A DNA stretch of 64,000 nucleotides from Rhizobium sp. N324 (GCF_001664485.1 NZ_CP013635.1:372001-436000), one strand, 5' to 3'; positions 33,078 to 43,873 are shown, counted from the stretch's first letter. Numbers and translations: made by a program. Notes: a model not told the origin generated them from the letters alone.

Positions 33078-34073
33078 TCAGGACTCCATTCGCTTGCCGA
33101 GGCGCAGCTGTATGAGGGTGAGAACCAGAAGCACCAGGCCCATGAGAACCGATGCGGCCGAAGCCAGTCCGAACAGGCGGAGGTCGCTGCTGAAGGCCAT
33201 CTGGTAGATATATTGGACGATGAAGCTGTTGGCCGTGCCGGGGCCGCCGCCATTGGTCAGAACCCAGGCCTCATCGAAGATCTGCACCGACTTGATCATC
33301 AGAAGGATGAAGACGACGAGCAGGTTCGGCGCCAACAGAGGCAGCGTGATCCTGAAGAGCGTGCGGCGCGGCGAAGCGGCGTCGATGGAAGCGGCCTCGT
33401 AAAGTTCCTTCGGGATGGCCTGGAGGCCGGCAAGCAGGATGAGCGTGTAGAAGCCCATGTGAAACCAGACCGACACCACGACGACGAAGAAGCGCGACCA
33501 GCCGACATCCAGCAGGAAGATCTCCGGCGGCACGCCGATCATCTGGAAGAAGGCGTTCAGCAGCCCGTTGCGATCGAGGAACCATTTCCAGATCAGGCCG
33601 ATGACGACGGGCGACAGCAAGACGGGATAGAAGAACATCGCCCGGAAAAAGCCGCGCGCAAAGATCGCCCGATTGAGGATCAGCGCGGTGATCAAAGCCA
33701 CCAGCAATGTCGCGACGACATTGAATCCCACAAACCAGAGCGTGTTCCACACCGCCGTCCAGAACAGCGATTCCTGGCAGGTTCCCGGCTGCAGATAATT
33801 GCCGCAGGAAAGCAGCGTGCGGAAATTGTCCAAGCCGACATAGGGCCGCTCCGACACGAAAAGATTGGTGCCGCCGGTGAAGGCGTAGCCCACCGCGATC
33901 GCAATCGGAAGGAATGTGAAGATGGCGAAGAGAACGAGGTTCGGCGCCAGGAACAGCCACGGCATGCGCTTGCGGCCGAAAATGCGTTCGATCGCATTCA
34001 TCGGAGCCTCGACCACCCTCATCGCCGTGTCGCCTGCCTGAGCCAGTAATGCCCCTGCCTTGAGCGCCGCCAT
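33078..34073 (-). CDS. Carbohydrate ABC transporter permease (MalF type)
   Basis: This 331-residue inner-membrane protein has six to seven helices. The first is MPWLFLAPNLVLFAIFTFLP, and the coupling loop is ELYEAASIDAASPRRTLFRI. It is one half of the channel for the oligosaccharide transporter. It starts 2 bases after the ATPase stop and ends one base before the MalG-type gene, so the cassette is tightly coupled. The N-terminal 36 residues are cytosolic. Confidence 0.9.
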   Translation of the reverse strand: MAALKAGALLAQAGDTAMRVVEAPMNAIERIFGRKRMPWLFLAPNLVLFAIFTFLPIAIAVGYAFTGGTNLFVSERPYVGLDNFRTLLSCGNYLQPGTCQESLFWTAVWNTLWFVGFNVVATLLVALITALILNRAIFARGFFRAMFFYPVLLSPVVIGLIWKWFLDRNGLLNAFFQMIGVPPEIFLLDVGWSRFFVVVVSVWFHMGFYTLILLAGLQAIPKELYEAASIDAASPRRTLFRITLPLLAPNLLVVFILLMIKSVQIFDEAWVLTNGGGPGTANSFIVQYIYQMAFSSDLRLFGLASAASVLMGLVLLVLTLIQLRLGKRMES

Positions 34074-34075
34074 GG

Positions 34076-35169
<1,094 letters not shown>

Positions 35170-35182
<13 letters not shown>

Positions 35183-36534
35183 GCCCCACTCCCATCAGGT
35201 GCCGCCGTTTCGAAGACGACGTCGATTGCGTTCCAGCCTTGCGGCAGCGGTGTCGGTCTTGTGATCCGCACCTCGTTCATCAATATGCCGGTGACATCAG
35301 CCACATAGACGGCGGGCATTCCGCCTGGATAATCCTGCAGGCCGATCACCCGCCCGTCCGCCCCACGCGTCCAGGCATTGGCGCGGCCGCCGCCGTCTGC
35401 CTTCGGAGCAAGATCGGCGTTGGTCGGGCGCAGGTCATAGGTCTGTCCAGTGCCGAGCAGGCCCGGCCGCTGTTCTATGCCGACGCGCCGCAGCCAGACA
35501 TTGCGGATGCCTGCAGGTCCGGCCGCGATGACTGTGATCGCCCCTTCCATCTGCCCGATCACGTCCTCGACGATGAGGTTCTCGATGGCGCCTGCAGGAC
35601 GCTCGGTGACACGGTCGACGACATTGACTGTCAGTGCTTCGCCCGAGCCCCAGAAGCCATCGGGCGTTTCGCAGCACTCTATAGCGATCCGCGAAAACCT
35701 GACGTTCGATATCCGGCCGCCGTCGCGGGAGAAGATGCCGAGCCCCCGGTTGGAGGATGAAACGCTGCAATCCTCGAACACGACATTGGTGACGTCGCCA
35801 TGCGTTTCCGTGCCGATCTTCAGCGCGCAGCTGAGGCTCTGAACCGAGCATCGGCGGACAAGAATGTTCTCGCATCGGCCGATGGCGACACCATCAGGGC
35901 CGATGCTGGTCTTCAGGCAGATGCCATCGTCGGCTGTCGATATCGTGCAATCCTCGATGACGGCGCCGCGGCAGGCATCGAGCACGATGCCATCCGTGTT
36001 GGGAAGGCGACGGTCGTTGTCGATCGTCACGTTCCGGACCCTGACATCGGTGCAGTCGACGAAATGCAGCGTCCACATCGGCGAGCGGCTGATATGCAGC
36101 GCGCTAACCTCGACCTCGTCGCAGCCCTCGAAGACCACGACACGGGGGCGGAATTCGGCCGGGATGAAGGTCCCCACCGTCTCGTCGTCTCCAATGATGA
36201 AGCTCTCGCAACCGGCTTCGATGCGCCCTTCCCCTGTCAGGCTGATCCGCCGCGCGCCCTTGGCGACGATCATGCCGCGGTCCGACCTCTCGGCGATCAC
36301 CGAAACAGCCGTATGCGCGTAAGCCGCATAGTCGGGAATAGGACGCAGGATCGCGCCGGCGGCCAGATGCAGATCGACGCCGGAGCGAAGCCGGAGCCCC
36401 TGGCAGAGGTGAATGCCCGCCTGGAGTTCCAGGCGTCCGCCGCCGGAGGCCGAAAGACTGTCGATCGCCGCCTGCAGGTGCTCTGTGTTGTCGCCGTCGA
36501 GCGCCTCAATCGCGACGAGGGAGGTTGAAGTCAT
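35170..36534 (-). CDS. Glycoside hydrolase family 28 (polygalacturonase-like), cytosolic
   Basis: This 454-residue right-handed beta-helix protein carries GH28 motifs: NTDGI (179-183), ADDGICLKT (201-209, catalytic Asp pair) and GTETHGDV (241-248, equivalent of the GHG region). It cleaves alpha-galacturonosyl or related linkages. There is no signal peptide, so it should act in the cytosol on imported oligosaccharides, probably in exo mode. Its ATG overlaps the stop of the GH105 gene (ATGA), and its end overlaps the ATPase gene. The exact linkage, homogalacturonan or rhamnogalacturonan, is not determined. Confidence 0.87.
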
Positions 36535-37625
36535 TGGCGCTGGCCGCCTTCGAGAAAGACTTCCGTCAGCAGCAGCATGGTCAGCGCCTGGCCGTAAGGC
36601 GTCGGGATGTTCGGGATGCGCCGGTAGAAATCGAGGTCGTGCCCCATCGGCGTGCCGTCCGAGACGCCGTGGACGACGCCTTCCTCGTCGATCTGCGCCA
36701 GCACCGCCGCAAGCGCGCGCTCGGCATGGGCTCTGTCGCTCTCGTCCAGAATGCCGGCATCGATGGCGCGCAATATGCCATAGGCGATGCCTGCCGTGGC
36801 CGAGGTTTCCAGCGGCGAGGACGGATCGTCCAGCAACGTCGTGAACATCCCGTCGGGCCGCTGATAGGCCTTCAGCGAACGCACCTGGCTAACGAGAACG
36901 TTGGAAAGGAAGCGCTTGTCCTTCTCGCCGAGCGTCGGAACGAGATCGAAGAGCTCGGGAATGGCCACGGTGATCCAGGCATTGCCCCGCGCCCAGAAGG
37001 CATTGGCGAAATTATGCCGGCCGTTGAAGGTCCAGCCGTGATACCAGAGGCCGCTGACCGGATCGGAGAGATAGCGTGTGTGGATGACAAACTGATAGAC
37101 GGCCTCGTCGATCCAGTCGCTGCGCTCGCAGAGCACGCCGGCCCGGGCGAGGAACAGGCAGGCCATGAACAGCGTATCGTCCCACAATTCGCCCTCATTC
37201 AGGCGCTCCTTGACGACGTGCTGAAAGCCGCCTTCCTCGGTCTTCGGCAATTCCTTGACGAGCCATTCGGCCCAGTCCTCGACGAGGGCGCGGAAGTCGG
37301 GACGGTCGACATGCTGGACGAGGATTGCCAGCGGCAGCATCGGCGCCGTGCTGTTGATCTGGCGCGGCGGCAGGCCGCGTTCGATCTGGCCGGCATACCA
37401 GGCGACAAGCTCCTGCAACGCCTTCTGATCGTTGGTGGAAATCGCGCGGCGCAAAAACCCGTAAAGGCCGACGCCGACTTCCCAGTCCCATTCGTCGAAC
37501 TGGATCCCGGAGGTGGTGCTTCCGGTTACCAGACCTTCCTTGATGCCCCTGAGCCGGCTGAAAGCCGTCGCCACGCGATCGATCGTCGTCAGGAGCGCGG
37601 CGTTATCGACAGATGTTGTGTTCAT
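36531..37625 (-). CDS. Glycoside hydrolase family 88/105 (unsaturated rhamnogalacturonyl hydrolase-like)
   Basis: This 364-residue alpha/alpha-barrel protein has LNEGELWDDTLFMA (catalytic-type Asp149/Asp150), WYHGWTF and FWARGNAWITVA, all hallmarks of YteR/YesR-type GH105. These enzymes remove the unsaturated uronic acid left by pectate or rhamnogalacturonan lyases. The absence of a signal peptide places it in the cytosol. It begins 16 bases after the 840-residue protein and overlaps GH28. Together with GH28 it points to rhamnogalacturonan-I or oligogalacturonide catabolism. Confidence 0.88.
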   Translation of the reverse strand: MNTTSVDNAALLTTIDRVATAFSRLRGIKEGLVTGSTTSGIQFDEWDWEVGVGLYGFLRRAISTNDQKALQELVAWYAGQIERGLPPRQINSTAPMLPLAILVQHVDRPDFRALVEDWAEWLVKELPKTEEGGFQHVVKERLNEGELWDDTLFMACLFLARAGVLCERSDWIDEAVYQFVIHTRYLSDPVSGLWYHGWTFNGRHNFANAFWARGNAWITVAIPELFDLVPTLGEKDKRFLSNVLVSQVRSLKAYQRPDGMFTTLLDDPSSPLETSATAGIAYGILRAIDAGILDESDRAHAERALAAVLAQIDEEGVVHGVSDGTPMGHDLDFYRRIPNIPTPYGQALTMLLLTEVFLEGGQRQ

Positions 37626-37641
37626 GCTGGAGACCTATGTT

Positions 37642-40164
37642 TCAGGAGTAGAATGGTCCGTCAGTGCCGGCACCAGAAGCGGCACTGTCGTGGGTGAGGA
37701 TCGGGTGCGGCTGATCATGGATGAACGGCCGGGGCTTGCCGGCGATCGAAAGACCGTCGGCATAGGAAAGCGAGAGCGCTGGGCCGCCCGGCGGCGTCAA
37801 TGAGAGATGCCGAAGCGCAGGATCGAAGCTAACCGTCGTCTGGCACAGGCGCTCAAGGAACGCCTTGAAGGCGTCGCCATTGCCGCATCCAACGATGGCA
37901 GCCCAGCCGCAGAGAGACCCATAGGAGCGCGCCTCGCGGCCGGCGGTCGGCCCCTCGGTGATCAGCTCCAGGCCGTTCGACGCCCAGAGAGCGGAAAATC
38001 CCCGGCCCGAACGGGCGATCAGCCATTTGTCTTCGACGATGAGATCGTCGAGGCCGTCGCGGCCGATATAGGCGTGCGTCCATGCATGCCGTGCATCGCC
38101 CGTGTCTTCGATCAGCAGGGCGACGTCGCGATGCTGGGCGACGCGCGGCAGGATGCCGTTGCCGGCCCAATAGGACGGCCTTTGATTTCCCCAGGGATCG
38201 TCCTCGCCGGGATGATTGACCCACAACCTCGCCATCGGATGGCCGGCCAGCCTGACATCGAGGACATGCTGCTGGTGGCCCTTCCGGCCGGTCTTGTGAT
38301 CGACGACCGTCGAAAGCTGCGCCGCCTCGTTCTTGAACAGCACGAGCTTTCCGCTCTCCAGCCCCTGGCTGTAGCGCGCCTCGACGTTTCTGCCCCTGGG
38401 AAGGGCCGCAAGCTCGATCAGATCGGCGGGCGGTTCGTAGCCGCCAGCGCAGAACATCGTCAGCGCCGCCACGCCGTTGTTGAGCCAGCCGGTGCCGAAG
38501 GCGACCTGCGCGAAGGGCGCAAGCTCGGTCAGCGGGCCGGCGCGCAGTTCCTTGTCATAGGAGCGCCCCTGCGAACCGGCCGGAACGCCGGCCAGCGTAT
38601 GAAGGGCGATCATCCGGAAGATAAGATCGATCTGACCGCGGGCGCGATCGGCGATCCCGCGCTCGGCCCAGCGCTCCAGCGCCAGCAGGCCGATGAAGTC
38701 GATCGGGTAATAGGCCGCTGAATTCCACTCCGCCAGCCCATGGGCTTCGACGCTGTCGAACCAGCGCCCGAGACGCTCGACGGCGAGTTCCGCCTGCTGC
38801 CGTCCGGTCCGTCCCGAAGCCGAGAACACCGCGTCGGGAAGCAGAAGGCCGGCCAGCAGCTGGCTGGTATGGAAGCAGAGCACGTGGTTCTCGCTCCAGA
38901 ACCACATTGCGTCATTGCCCGGCTCATCGACCCAGTAGCGGTAGGAGAGAACGGAACGGCGGATGCGTTCGACCGTCGCCTCGGGCATCCGGTCGTCATA
39001 GGCGCCGAGCAGCCACAAAAGCGGCACCATGATGAAATCGGAGCAATCCTCCCGCGCATCGATCGAGGCGAGCGTCGCATCGATGATGCGGTCGAAGCTT
39101 TCATGGTCTTGATGGCCGGTTTCCATCATCGCGATGAGACGCCCGGCGCGGTTGGCCCCGAAGCGGGCGCTGTATTCCAGCGCATGGCGCTTGCGCGCGG
39201 AAAGCGAGGTCTCTTCAGGCAAGGGCGAAAGGCTGCTCATGAACGCAGCATCGATGACGCGGGTGACCGAACCCGGCCCGGACCCGATCGTCATGTGGAT
39301 GCCGTGATAACCGTCGGCAATGCCGCAGACATCGTCGGCCGTCAGGCTGTTTTCATGGGCATGCAGGATCAGTTTCGAATGGGCGAGAACCGGCCGCTCG
39401 TGGCCATGGCCGACGACCTTGAGTTCCATCGGCAGGTCGCGCTCCGGCGCTGTGTCGAAGATGATCTCCAACGGCTGGTTGACGAAAACATCGCGGGCCG
39501 GTCGCACGCCACGCGAAAGAGCTTCCAACTCGCGTACCTCGTCCTGATCAAGCGATACCGGCAGCAGCACGCAGAGCGGTTCGCTGTCCAGCATTTCAAG
39601 CTCGAAGAACCAGGTCGTGTCGCGCTCGGCGAGGTCTTCGCTATGGACGAGAATCTCGTTGTCGCCGGCGTCGAGCAACAGCGCTATCTCGGTTGCGCTT
39701 TCCAGATTGCGCTTGAAGGGCTCGAAGCGCACCGCCTCCTGGCCGTTGACCCAGATGCGAACGCCGCCGCAGGTCTTGAGCGCGAGATTGAGCGTGCGTG
39801 GGGCTTCCGTCCTGAAGGTGCCCTTCAGCCATCGCCTGACATGTGTGGGCACATGCCAGAAGCTGGTAAACTCGACACGGCGGTTCGAGCCGGGAAGATA
39901 GAGGCTTTCGGTCGGCCAGGACGTGTCGGGCATGAGCGCCCGCCCGACCATGGTGGACCAGAAGGCCTTGCGGCACGGCAGGTCGCCGACATCGACGAAA
40001 CCGTTGATGAAACGGTAGTTGACGCGATCTTCGGCGAGCGCCGGCTCGCCTGGAAAATAGCGGGCAATGAGGGCTGAAACGGCCCATGCCGTTATCGTCT
40101 GGCCCTCGGCCACGCTGTAGGCCGGCGCCATATCGTCCGGCTGCTTGATGCTTTCCGTTTTCAC
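37642..40164 (-). CDS. 840-residue probable carbohydrate-active enzyme of unrecognised family
   Basis: The protein starts at GTG 40164, with GGAGGCGATC upstream. There is no signal peptide. Residues 95-190 look like a jelly-roll or sugar-binding domain (LALKTCGGVRIWVNGQE, DAGDNEILVHSEDL), as in accessory domains of glycosidases. Residues 320-640 are mainly helical, like an alpha/alpha toroid, with the distinctive MWFWSENHVLCFHTS (420-433) and EWNSAAYYPIDF (479-490). The C-terminal 200 residues look beta-rich, as in heparinase-like lyases. I could not assign a CAZy family. Context makes it a glycosidase or lyase acting on imported pectin fragments. It is the first gene of the operon under the LacI-type palindrome. 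Confidence 0.75.
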   Translation of the reverse strand: MKTESIKQPDDMAPAYSVAEGQTITAWAVSALIARYFPGEPALAEDRVNYRFINGFVDVGDLPCRKAFWSTMVGRALMPDTSWPTESLYLPGSNRRVEFTSFWHVPTHVRRWLKGTFRTEAPRTLNLALKTCGGVRIWVNGQEAVRFEPFKRNLESATEIALLLDAGDNEILVHSEDLAERDTTWFFELEMLDSEPLCVLLPVSLDQDEVRELEALSRGVRPARDVFVNQPLEIIFDTAPERDLPMELKVVGHGHERPVLAHSKLILHAHENSLTADDVCGIADGYHGIHMTIGSGPGSVTRVIDAAFMSSLSPLPEETSLSARKRHALEYSARFGANRAGRLIAMMETGHQDHESFDRIIDATLASIDAREDCSDFIMVPLLWLLGAYDDRMPEATVERIRRSVLSYRYWVDEPGNDAMWFWSENHVLCFHTSQLLAGLLLPDAVFSASGRTGRQQAELAVERLGRWFDSVEAHGLAEWNSAAYYPIDFIGLLALERWAERGIADRARGQIDLIFRMIALHTLAGVPAGSQGRSYDKELRAGPLTELAPFAQVAFGTGWLNNGVAALTMFCAGGYEPPADLIELAALPRGRNVEARYSQGLESGKLVLFKNEAAQLSTVVDHKTGRKGHQQHVLDVRLAGHPMARLWVNHPGEDDPWGNQRPSYWAGNGILPRVAQHRDVALLIEDTGDARHAWTHAYIGRDGLDDLIVEDKWLIARSGRGFSALWASNGLELITEGPTAGREARSYGSLCGWAAIVGCGNGDAFKAFLERLCQTTVSFDPALRHLSLTPPGGPALSLSYADGLSIAGKPRPFIHDQPHPILTHDSAASGAGTDGPFYS

Positions 40165-40186
40165 AGATCGCCTCCTCCGCAATCCT

Positions 40187-40202
40187 ATGAAAATATTTTC
40201 AT
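40187..40202. promoter_or_regulatory. LacI-type operator, copy 1
   Basis: ATGAAAATATTTTCAT is a perfect 16-bp palindrome, 22 bases upstream of the GTG of the 840-residue protein gene. A near-identical copy is at 40328-40343. Confidence 0.7.
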
Positions 40203-40268
40203 TAGGTCATTTGGGTGCGTGATTTTTGAAAATTGCTCAAAAACATCGCTATTCGCGTAGAAAATAGC

Positions 40269-40296
40269 TTGACGGCGCGAATGTCAAGTATATGAA
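40269..40296 (+). promoter_or_regulatory. Probable sigma-70 promoter of the binding-protein gene
   Basis: TTGACG (40269-40274) and TATGAA (40291-40296) are separated by 16 bases. They lie 60 bases before the start of the solute-binding protein and between the two palindromes. Confidence 0.5.
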
Positions 40297-40327
40297 ATTT
40301 ACATATCGATGGCCGAGGCCGCGATTG

Positions 40328-40343
40328 ATGAAAATGTTTTCAT
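40328..40343. promoter_or_regulatory. LacI-type operator, copy 2
   Basis: ATGAAAATGTTTTCAT matches the first copy at 15 of 16 positions. It lies just before the GGGAGG ribosome site of the binding-protein gene, where a bound repressor would block elongation. Confidence 0.7.
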
Positions 40344-40355
40344 GGGAGGATGAAA

Positions 40356-41642
40356 ATGAAAACCTATCTTTCAGGGGCTTTCGCACTGGCGCTTGCCACC
40401 GTTTCTTTTGCATGGTCCAGCGTGGCCATGGCCGAAACCCAGACGATCACCTTTCTCTTCACCGACGACGACCAGGCTTACGTCGAGCGAATGGAAGCGC
40501 TGAGCAAGGAATTCGAGACCGCGCATCCCGACATCAAGGTCAACTTCGTCTCCTCCGGTTATGATGCCGTCGCCAAGCAACTGCCGGTGCAGCTTGCCGT
40601 CGGCGAAGGCCCCGATGTCGCCAAGATCACCGACTGGCAGCTGGCGCCCTACTACCTCGACATGCGCCCGCTGATGAAAGACCCGGACGGTTTCGCCAAG
40701 CTGCACGGCGACAGCCTGAACACGCTTCGTTTTCCCGGCGTCAACGATCCGAACTCGATCAACGGCTATGTCGCGTCGCAGACCTTCAACCTGCCCTTCG
40801 TCAACAAGACGCTGTTCGAACAGGCGAAAGAACCGCTTCCGAAGCCGACCGCCACGCTGAAGGACATCGTCGAAGCTTCCGCTCGCGTCGCCAAGGCGAC
40901 CGGCGCCCAGATCCCCTTCACGATGGACCGTTCAGGCCACCGCTTCTCGGGTGCTGCCTTCTCCTACGGCTCGAACTACGTCAAGGACGGCAAGTTCGCC
41001 TTCCCCGACGATGCCGCAAAACACTACATCACCGATCTCTACAACTGGACTAAGGACGGCTCTTTCCCGAAGGAAATGTGGGGTGCTGCCGGCGGAACCC
41101 AGTACAAGAATATGGGTGACGAGTTCGTCAACGGCAATGTCGTGACCTATATCGCCGGCAACTGGATGGTCAATCCGTTCCAGAAAAAGATCGGCGACGC
41201 CTTCGACTGGACGGCGATCAGCGCGCCCTGCGGCGATGCCGGTTGCTACGCAATGCCGGGTGGCACCGCGATCGTCGGCTTCAAGCGCACCAAGTACCCG
41301 CAGGCCGTCGCCTCCTTCATCGAGTTCCTCGGCTCTGAAAAGGTCCAGCGCGAAGTCGCCGAAAACTACGTCATCCTGACCGGCGCCGACATCAAGGACC
41401 CGCAGTACAAGCTTGAGAGCAAGAACGCCAAGGACGCCATGGCCGTCTTCCTCGCAAGCCGCGACAGCGCACCGAAGGCCGCCCGCGACCTGGAACGCCT
41501 CAAGGGATCGTCCGCCATCTACCAGCTCATCGTCCAGCGCATGAGCCAGCTGATCGTCGGCGAACTTTCGCTCGACGAGACCTTCAAGGCGATGAGCGCC
41601 GACGTCGACAAGGTAAACGTGGCGCTCGCCGCCAACAAGTAA
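40356..41642 (+). CDS. Extracellular solute-binding protein of the pectin-type ABC transporter
   Basis: This 428-residue periplasmic protein begins MKTYLSGAFALALATVSFAW and has a signal peptide ending AMA before ETQTITFLF. It belongs to the family 1 sugar-binding proteins, with GYDAVAKQLPVQLAVGEGPD and YIAGNWMVNPF. The ATG at 40356 is preferred because GGGAGG at 40344-40349 directly touches the other ATG at 40350. It is divergent from the operon holding its permeases, ATPase and three enzymes. The likely ligand is a pectin-derived oligosaccharide, by context only. Confidence 0.92.
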   Translation: MKTYLSGAFALALATVSFAWSSVAMAETQTITFLFTDDDQAYVERMEALSKEFETAHPDIKVNFVSSGYDAVAKQLPVQLAVGEGPDVAKITDWQLAPYYLDMRPLMKDPDGFAKLHGDSLNTLRFPGVNDPNSINGYVASQTFNLPFVNKTLFEQAKEPLPKPTATLKDIVEASARVAKATGAQIPFTMDRSGHRFSGAAFSYGSNYVKDGKFAFPDDAAKHYITDLYNWTKDGSFPKEMWGAAGGTQYKNMGDEFVNGNVVTYIAGNWMVNPFQKKIGDAFDWTAISAPCGDAGCYAMPGGTAIVGFKRTKYPQAVASFIEFLGSEKVQREVAENYVILTGADIKDPQYKLESKNAKDAMAVFLASRDSAPKAARDLERLKGSSAIYQLIVQRMSQLIVGELSLDETFKAMSADVDKVNVALAANK

Positions 41643-41679
41643 TCGGCCGCGCCTGCGCCCTCCGCAGAATGCGCGCTGC

Positions 41680-41720
41680 ATCAGCCACGGCCTCGCAACG
41701 GGCCGTGGCTGATCGTTTTT
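41680..41720 (+). terminator. Rho-independent terminator after the binding-protein gene
   Basis: ATCAGCCACGGCC (41680-41692) pairs with GGCCGTGGCTGAT (41701-41713) and is followed by seven T residues. It is a strong terminator on the plus strand, 38 bases after the stop. Confidence 0.92.
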
Positions 41721-41806
41721 TTGCTTGCACACGCCGGCGTTTCGAATTGTCTACGACCGTTCCAACACACCGCCGTCAGGCGGGAAGGAAACCGCGAGCT
41801 GGAAAC

Positions 41807-42688
41807 TCAGACCCAATGGGCCGCCGAATGATCCGCAGATACGCCGAGCAACTTCATGATCGAAACTTTTACCTGCTGCGCTGCTTTCGATAGGCCATCC
41901 TCCCGTTCGACCAACTGAATACAGCTCTCCGGAAGTTCCGGGAGGCCGACCTCTTTCTGAAGGAGAGAGAAACCATAGGGCACGATCCCTTCAGCCATGA
42001 CCGTTATCGCTGTCCCGGAACTGACCGCGCTTTTGATGGCCTCGCCGCTTCCTGTGGTCAGTACCTCACGATAGGCGTGACCTTCCCGTTTCAACGCCGC
42101 CTCCGCGGCCGCACGAAATGCGCAGCCTTCGGAATAGAAGGCCATTGGCCATGGCTTTTTCCTGTCGACGACGTAATCCCCTGAAGAGACCCAGACCAGT
42201 TTCGGACGGCTCAGCAGAGTCGAGCGGTCTCTCTGATTTGGCAATGTGACGATCGCAAGGTCGAGCTTCCGCGACTCCAGCAATTTCTGCAACCTGACGC
42301 TCATCGCGCATGTCACGTTCAATTCGATCCCGGGGAACGAACTGTCGATCACGCGCATGAGACGGGATAGAAACGGCTCGCCGTAATCCTCGGCGATACC
42401 GAGGCTGACGCTTCCCGAGACTTTTCCGCTTCTCATCTTGTCGAAGAGAGCATCATGATGGTCGAGGATGATCTGCGCGTGCGGCAGGAGTTCTTTACCT
42501 GCAACACTCAGTTCGACGAGATGATAGCTCCGGTTGAAGAGCCGTCGCCCGAGAATGTCCTCCAAACTCTTGATGCGCAGCGACACCGTGGCCTGCGAGC
42601 AGCCAAGCCGCTCGGCGGCGCGGGAGAAGTTCCTCTCGGTCGCGACCGATACGAACGATCGCAGCAGTCTCATATCGATGTCGATCAT
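41807..42688 (-). CDS. LysR-family transcriptional regulator
   Basis: This 293-residue protein has an N-terminal winged helix (FSRAAERLGCSQATVSLRI) and a LysR effector domain (SVSLGIAEDYGEPFLSRLMR). I chose the ATG at 42688, since the frame upstream begins only with TTG at 42703. It is divergent from the betaine-type operon across 100 bases, with a CCTATAGG palindrome at 42709-42716. It should activate or repress that operon in response to a quaternary amine or related compound. Ligand identity is inferred from neighbours. Confidence 0.87.
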   Translation of the reverse strand: MIDIDMRLLRSFVSVATERNFSRAAERLGCSQATVSLRIKSLEDILGRRLFNRSYHLVELSVAGKELLPHAQIILDHHDALFDKMRSGKVSGSVSLGIAEDYGEPFLSRLMRVIDSSFPGIELNVTCAMSVRLQKLLESRKLDLAIVTLPNQRDRSTLLSRPKLVWVSSGDYVVDRKKPWPMAFYSEGCAFRAAAEAALKREGHAYREVLTTGSGEAIKSAVSSGTAITVMAEGIVPYGFSLLQKEVGLPELPESCIQLVEREDGLSKAAQQVKVSIMKLLGVSADHSAAHWV

Positions 42689-42788
42689 TATTAAGATACT
42701 CAATCATACCTATAGGAACTTCTCATTTTACCAATAACGGTGCTGCGGTCTAGTCTCTCCACCGACAACATGCATCCGGGAGGGTTGA

Positions 42789-43739
42789 ATGAAAGTCGGC
42801 TTTATCGGGCTGGGAACCATGGGCGGCAATGCCGCGAAGAACATCATCCGCGCGGGGTTCGAAACTTCTGTCTTCGATCTGCGGCTGGAAGCGGCGGCGG
42901 ATCATCTGTCCATGGGCGCCACCTGGGCCGACAGCCCGGGCGAGATGATCAGCCGTGTCGACTGCGTCGTCTCCATGGTCTTCGGCCCCGCGCATCTGGA
43001 CGCAGTTCTCAACGGACCGGAAGGGCTGCTCGGCGGCGACTGCCGGGGCAAGCTCTGGATCGACATGACGACGTCGTCGCCGCGCTTCATGCGCGATCTC
43101 ATCAAACCGTTTGTGGCAGCCGGCGGCCGTCCGGTCGACGCCCCGGTCACTGGCTCGGTCGATGCGGCGATCCGAGGCGACATGCCGATGTTCGTCGGCG
43201 GCGAGGACGATGATGTCGAGGCGGCACGCCCGGTCATCGAGGCGATGGGCGAATTGAGAAAGGTCGGCGGGTACGGAAACGGTTATGTTGCCAAGCTGGT
43301 GAACAACCAGTTGTGGAAAGTCCATGCCGCGGCGATCGGCGAAGCCATGGTCTGCGCCAAACAGGCGGGCCTCGAGCCGGATGTCTGGTGGGACGTGATG
43401 AAGGGCGGCGCGGCGGACAGCTTCGTCATGCAGCACGACGTTCCCTCGATCTTCGCCGGTCACTACGACCCCTCGTTCCCGCTGAAACTGTGCCTGAAAG
43501 ATCTCGGGCTGATCAAGGAACTGCTCGAAGAGACCGGCACGCGTTCCGACCTGCTCGATGCCTGCCACGCGCGCTTCCGGGAAGCGAGCGACCGCTATGG
43601 GCCTGACGCCGGTGAAATGACCGTCTGCAAGGTCGTCGAGGACGATGCCGCGGTCGAGCTGCGCGTCCAGGGCGACTGGGTGGCGCCTTGGCTGGTGGTT
43701 CATCAGACGGTTGAGCGACGGCCGGCCGCATCCAACTGA
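42789..43739 (+). CDS. NAD(P)-dependent beta-hydroxyacid dehydrogenase (HIBADH family)
   Basis: This 316-residue enzyme has the dinucleotide site GFIGLGTMG (4-12), the substrate motif DAPVTGSVDAAIRG (117-130) and the catalytic lysine in GYVAKLVNNQL (Lys169). The family oxidises 3-hydroxy acids such as 3-hydroxyisobutyrate, tartronate semialdehyde or sulfolactaldehyde. The specific substrate is not clear. GGGAGG precedes the ATG. It is the first gene of the operon that continues with a betaine-binding protein, a GMC oxidoreductase and a cupin. Confidence 0.85.
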   Translation: MKVGFIGLGTMGGNAAKNIIRAGFETSVFDLRLEAAADHLSMGATWADSPGEMISRVDCVVSMVFGPAHLDAVLNGPEGLLGGDCRGKLWIDMTTSSPRFMRDLIKPFVAAGGRPVDAPVTGSVDAAIRGDMPMFVGGEDDDVEAARPVIEAMGELRKVGGYGNGYVAKLVNNQLWKVHAAAIGEAMVCAKQAGLEPDVWWDVMKGGAADSFVMQHDVPSIFAGHYDPSFPLKLCLKDLGLIKELLEETGTRSDLLDACHARFREASDRYGPDAGEMTVCKVVEDDAAVELRVQGDWVAPWLVVHQTVERRPAASN

Positions 43740-43873
43740 CCCTCCCAGGGCAGGAGACGGCCACCAGCCACCAACACCATAGGCAAGGCGTGAACCTTCC
43801 GGGCGAAGTCCTGGATGGCTGTCTCCCCGCGCGGGAGAAAAACAACAAGAAACAAACCAACGGAGCAAGGAAC

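Noticed and set aside
32679..34049. Open frame of 456 codons on the plus strand
   Set aside because: Antisense to two well-supported permease genes, with no domain match.
38740..40077. Open frame of 445 codons on the plus strand
   Set aside because: Antisense to the 840-residue protein, whose operon spacing, ribosome site and motifs are far better.
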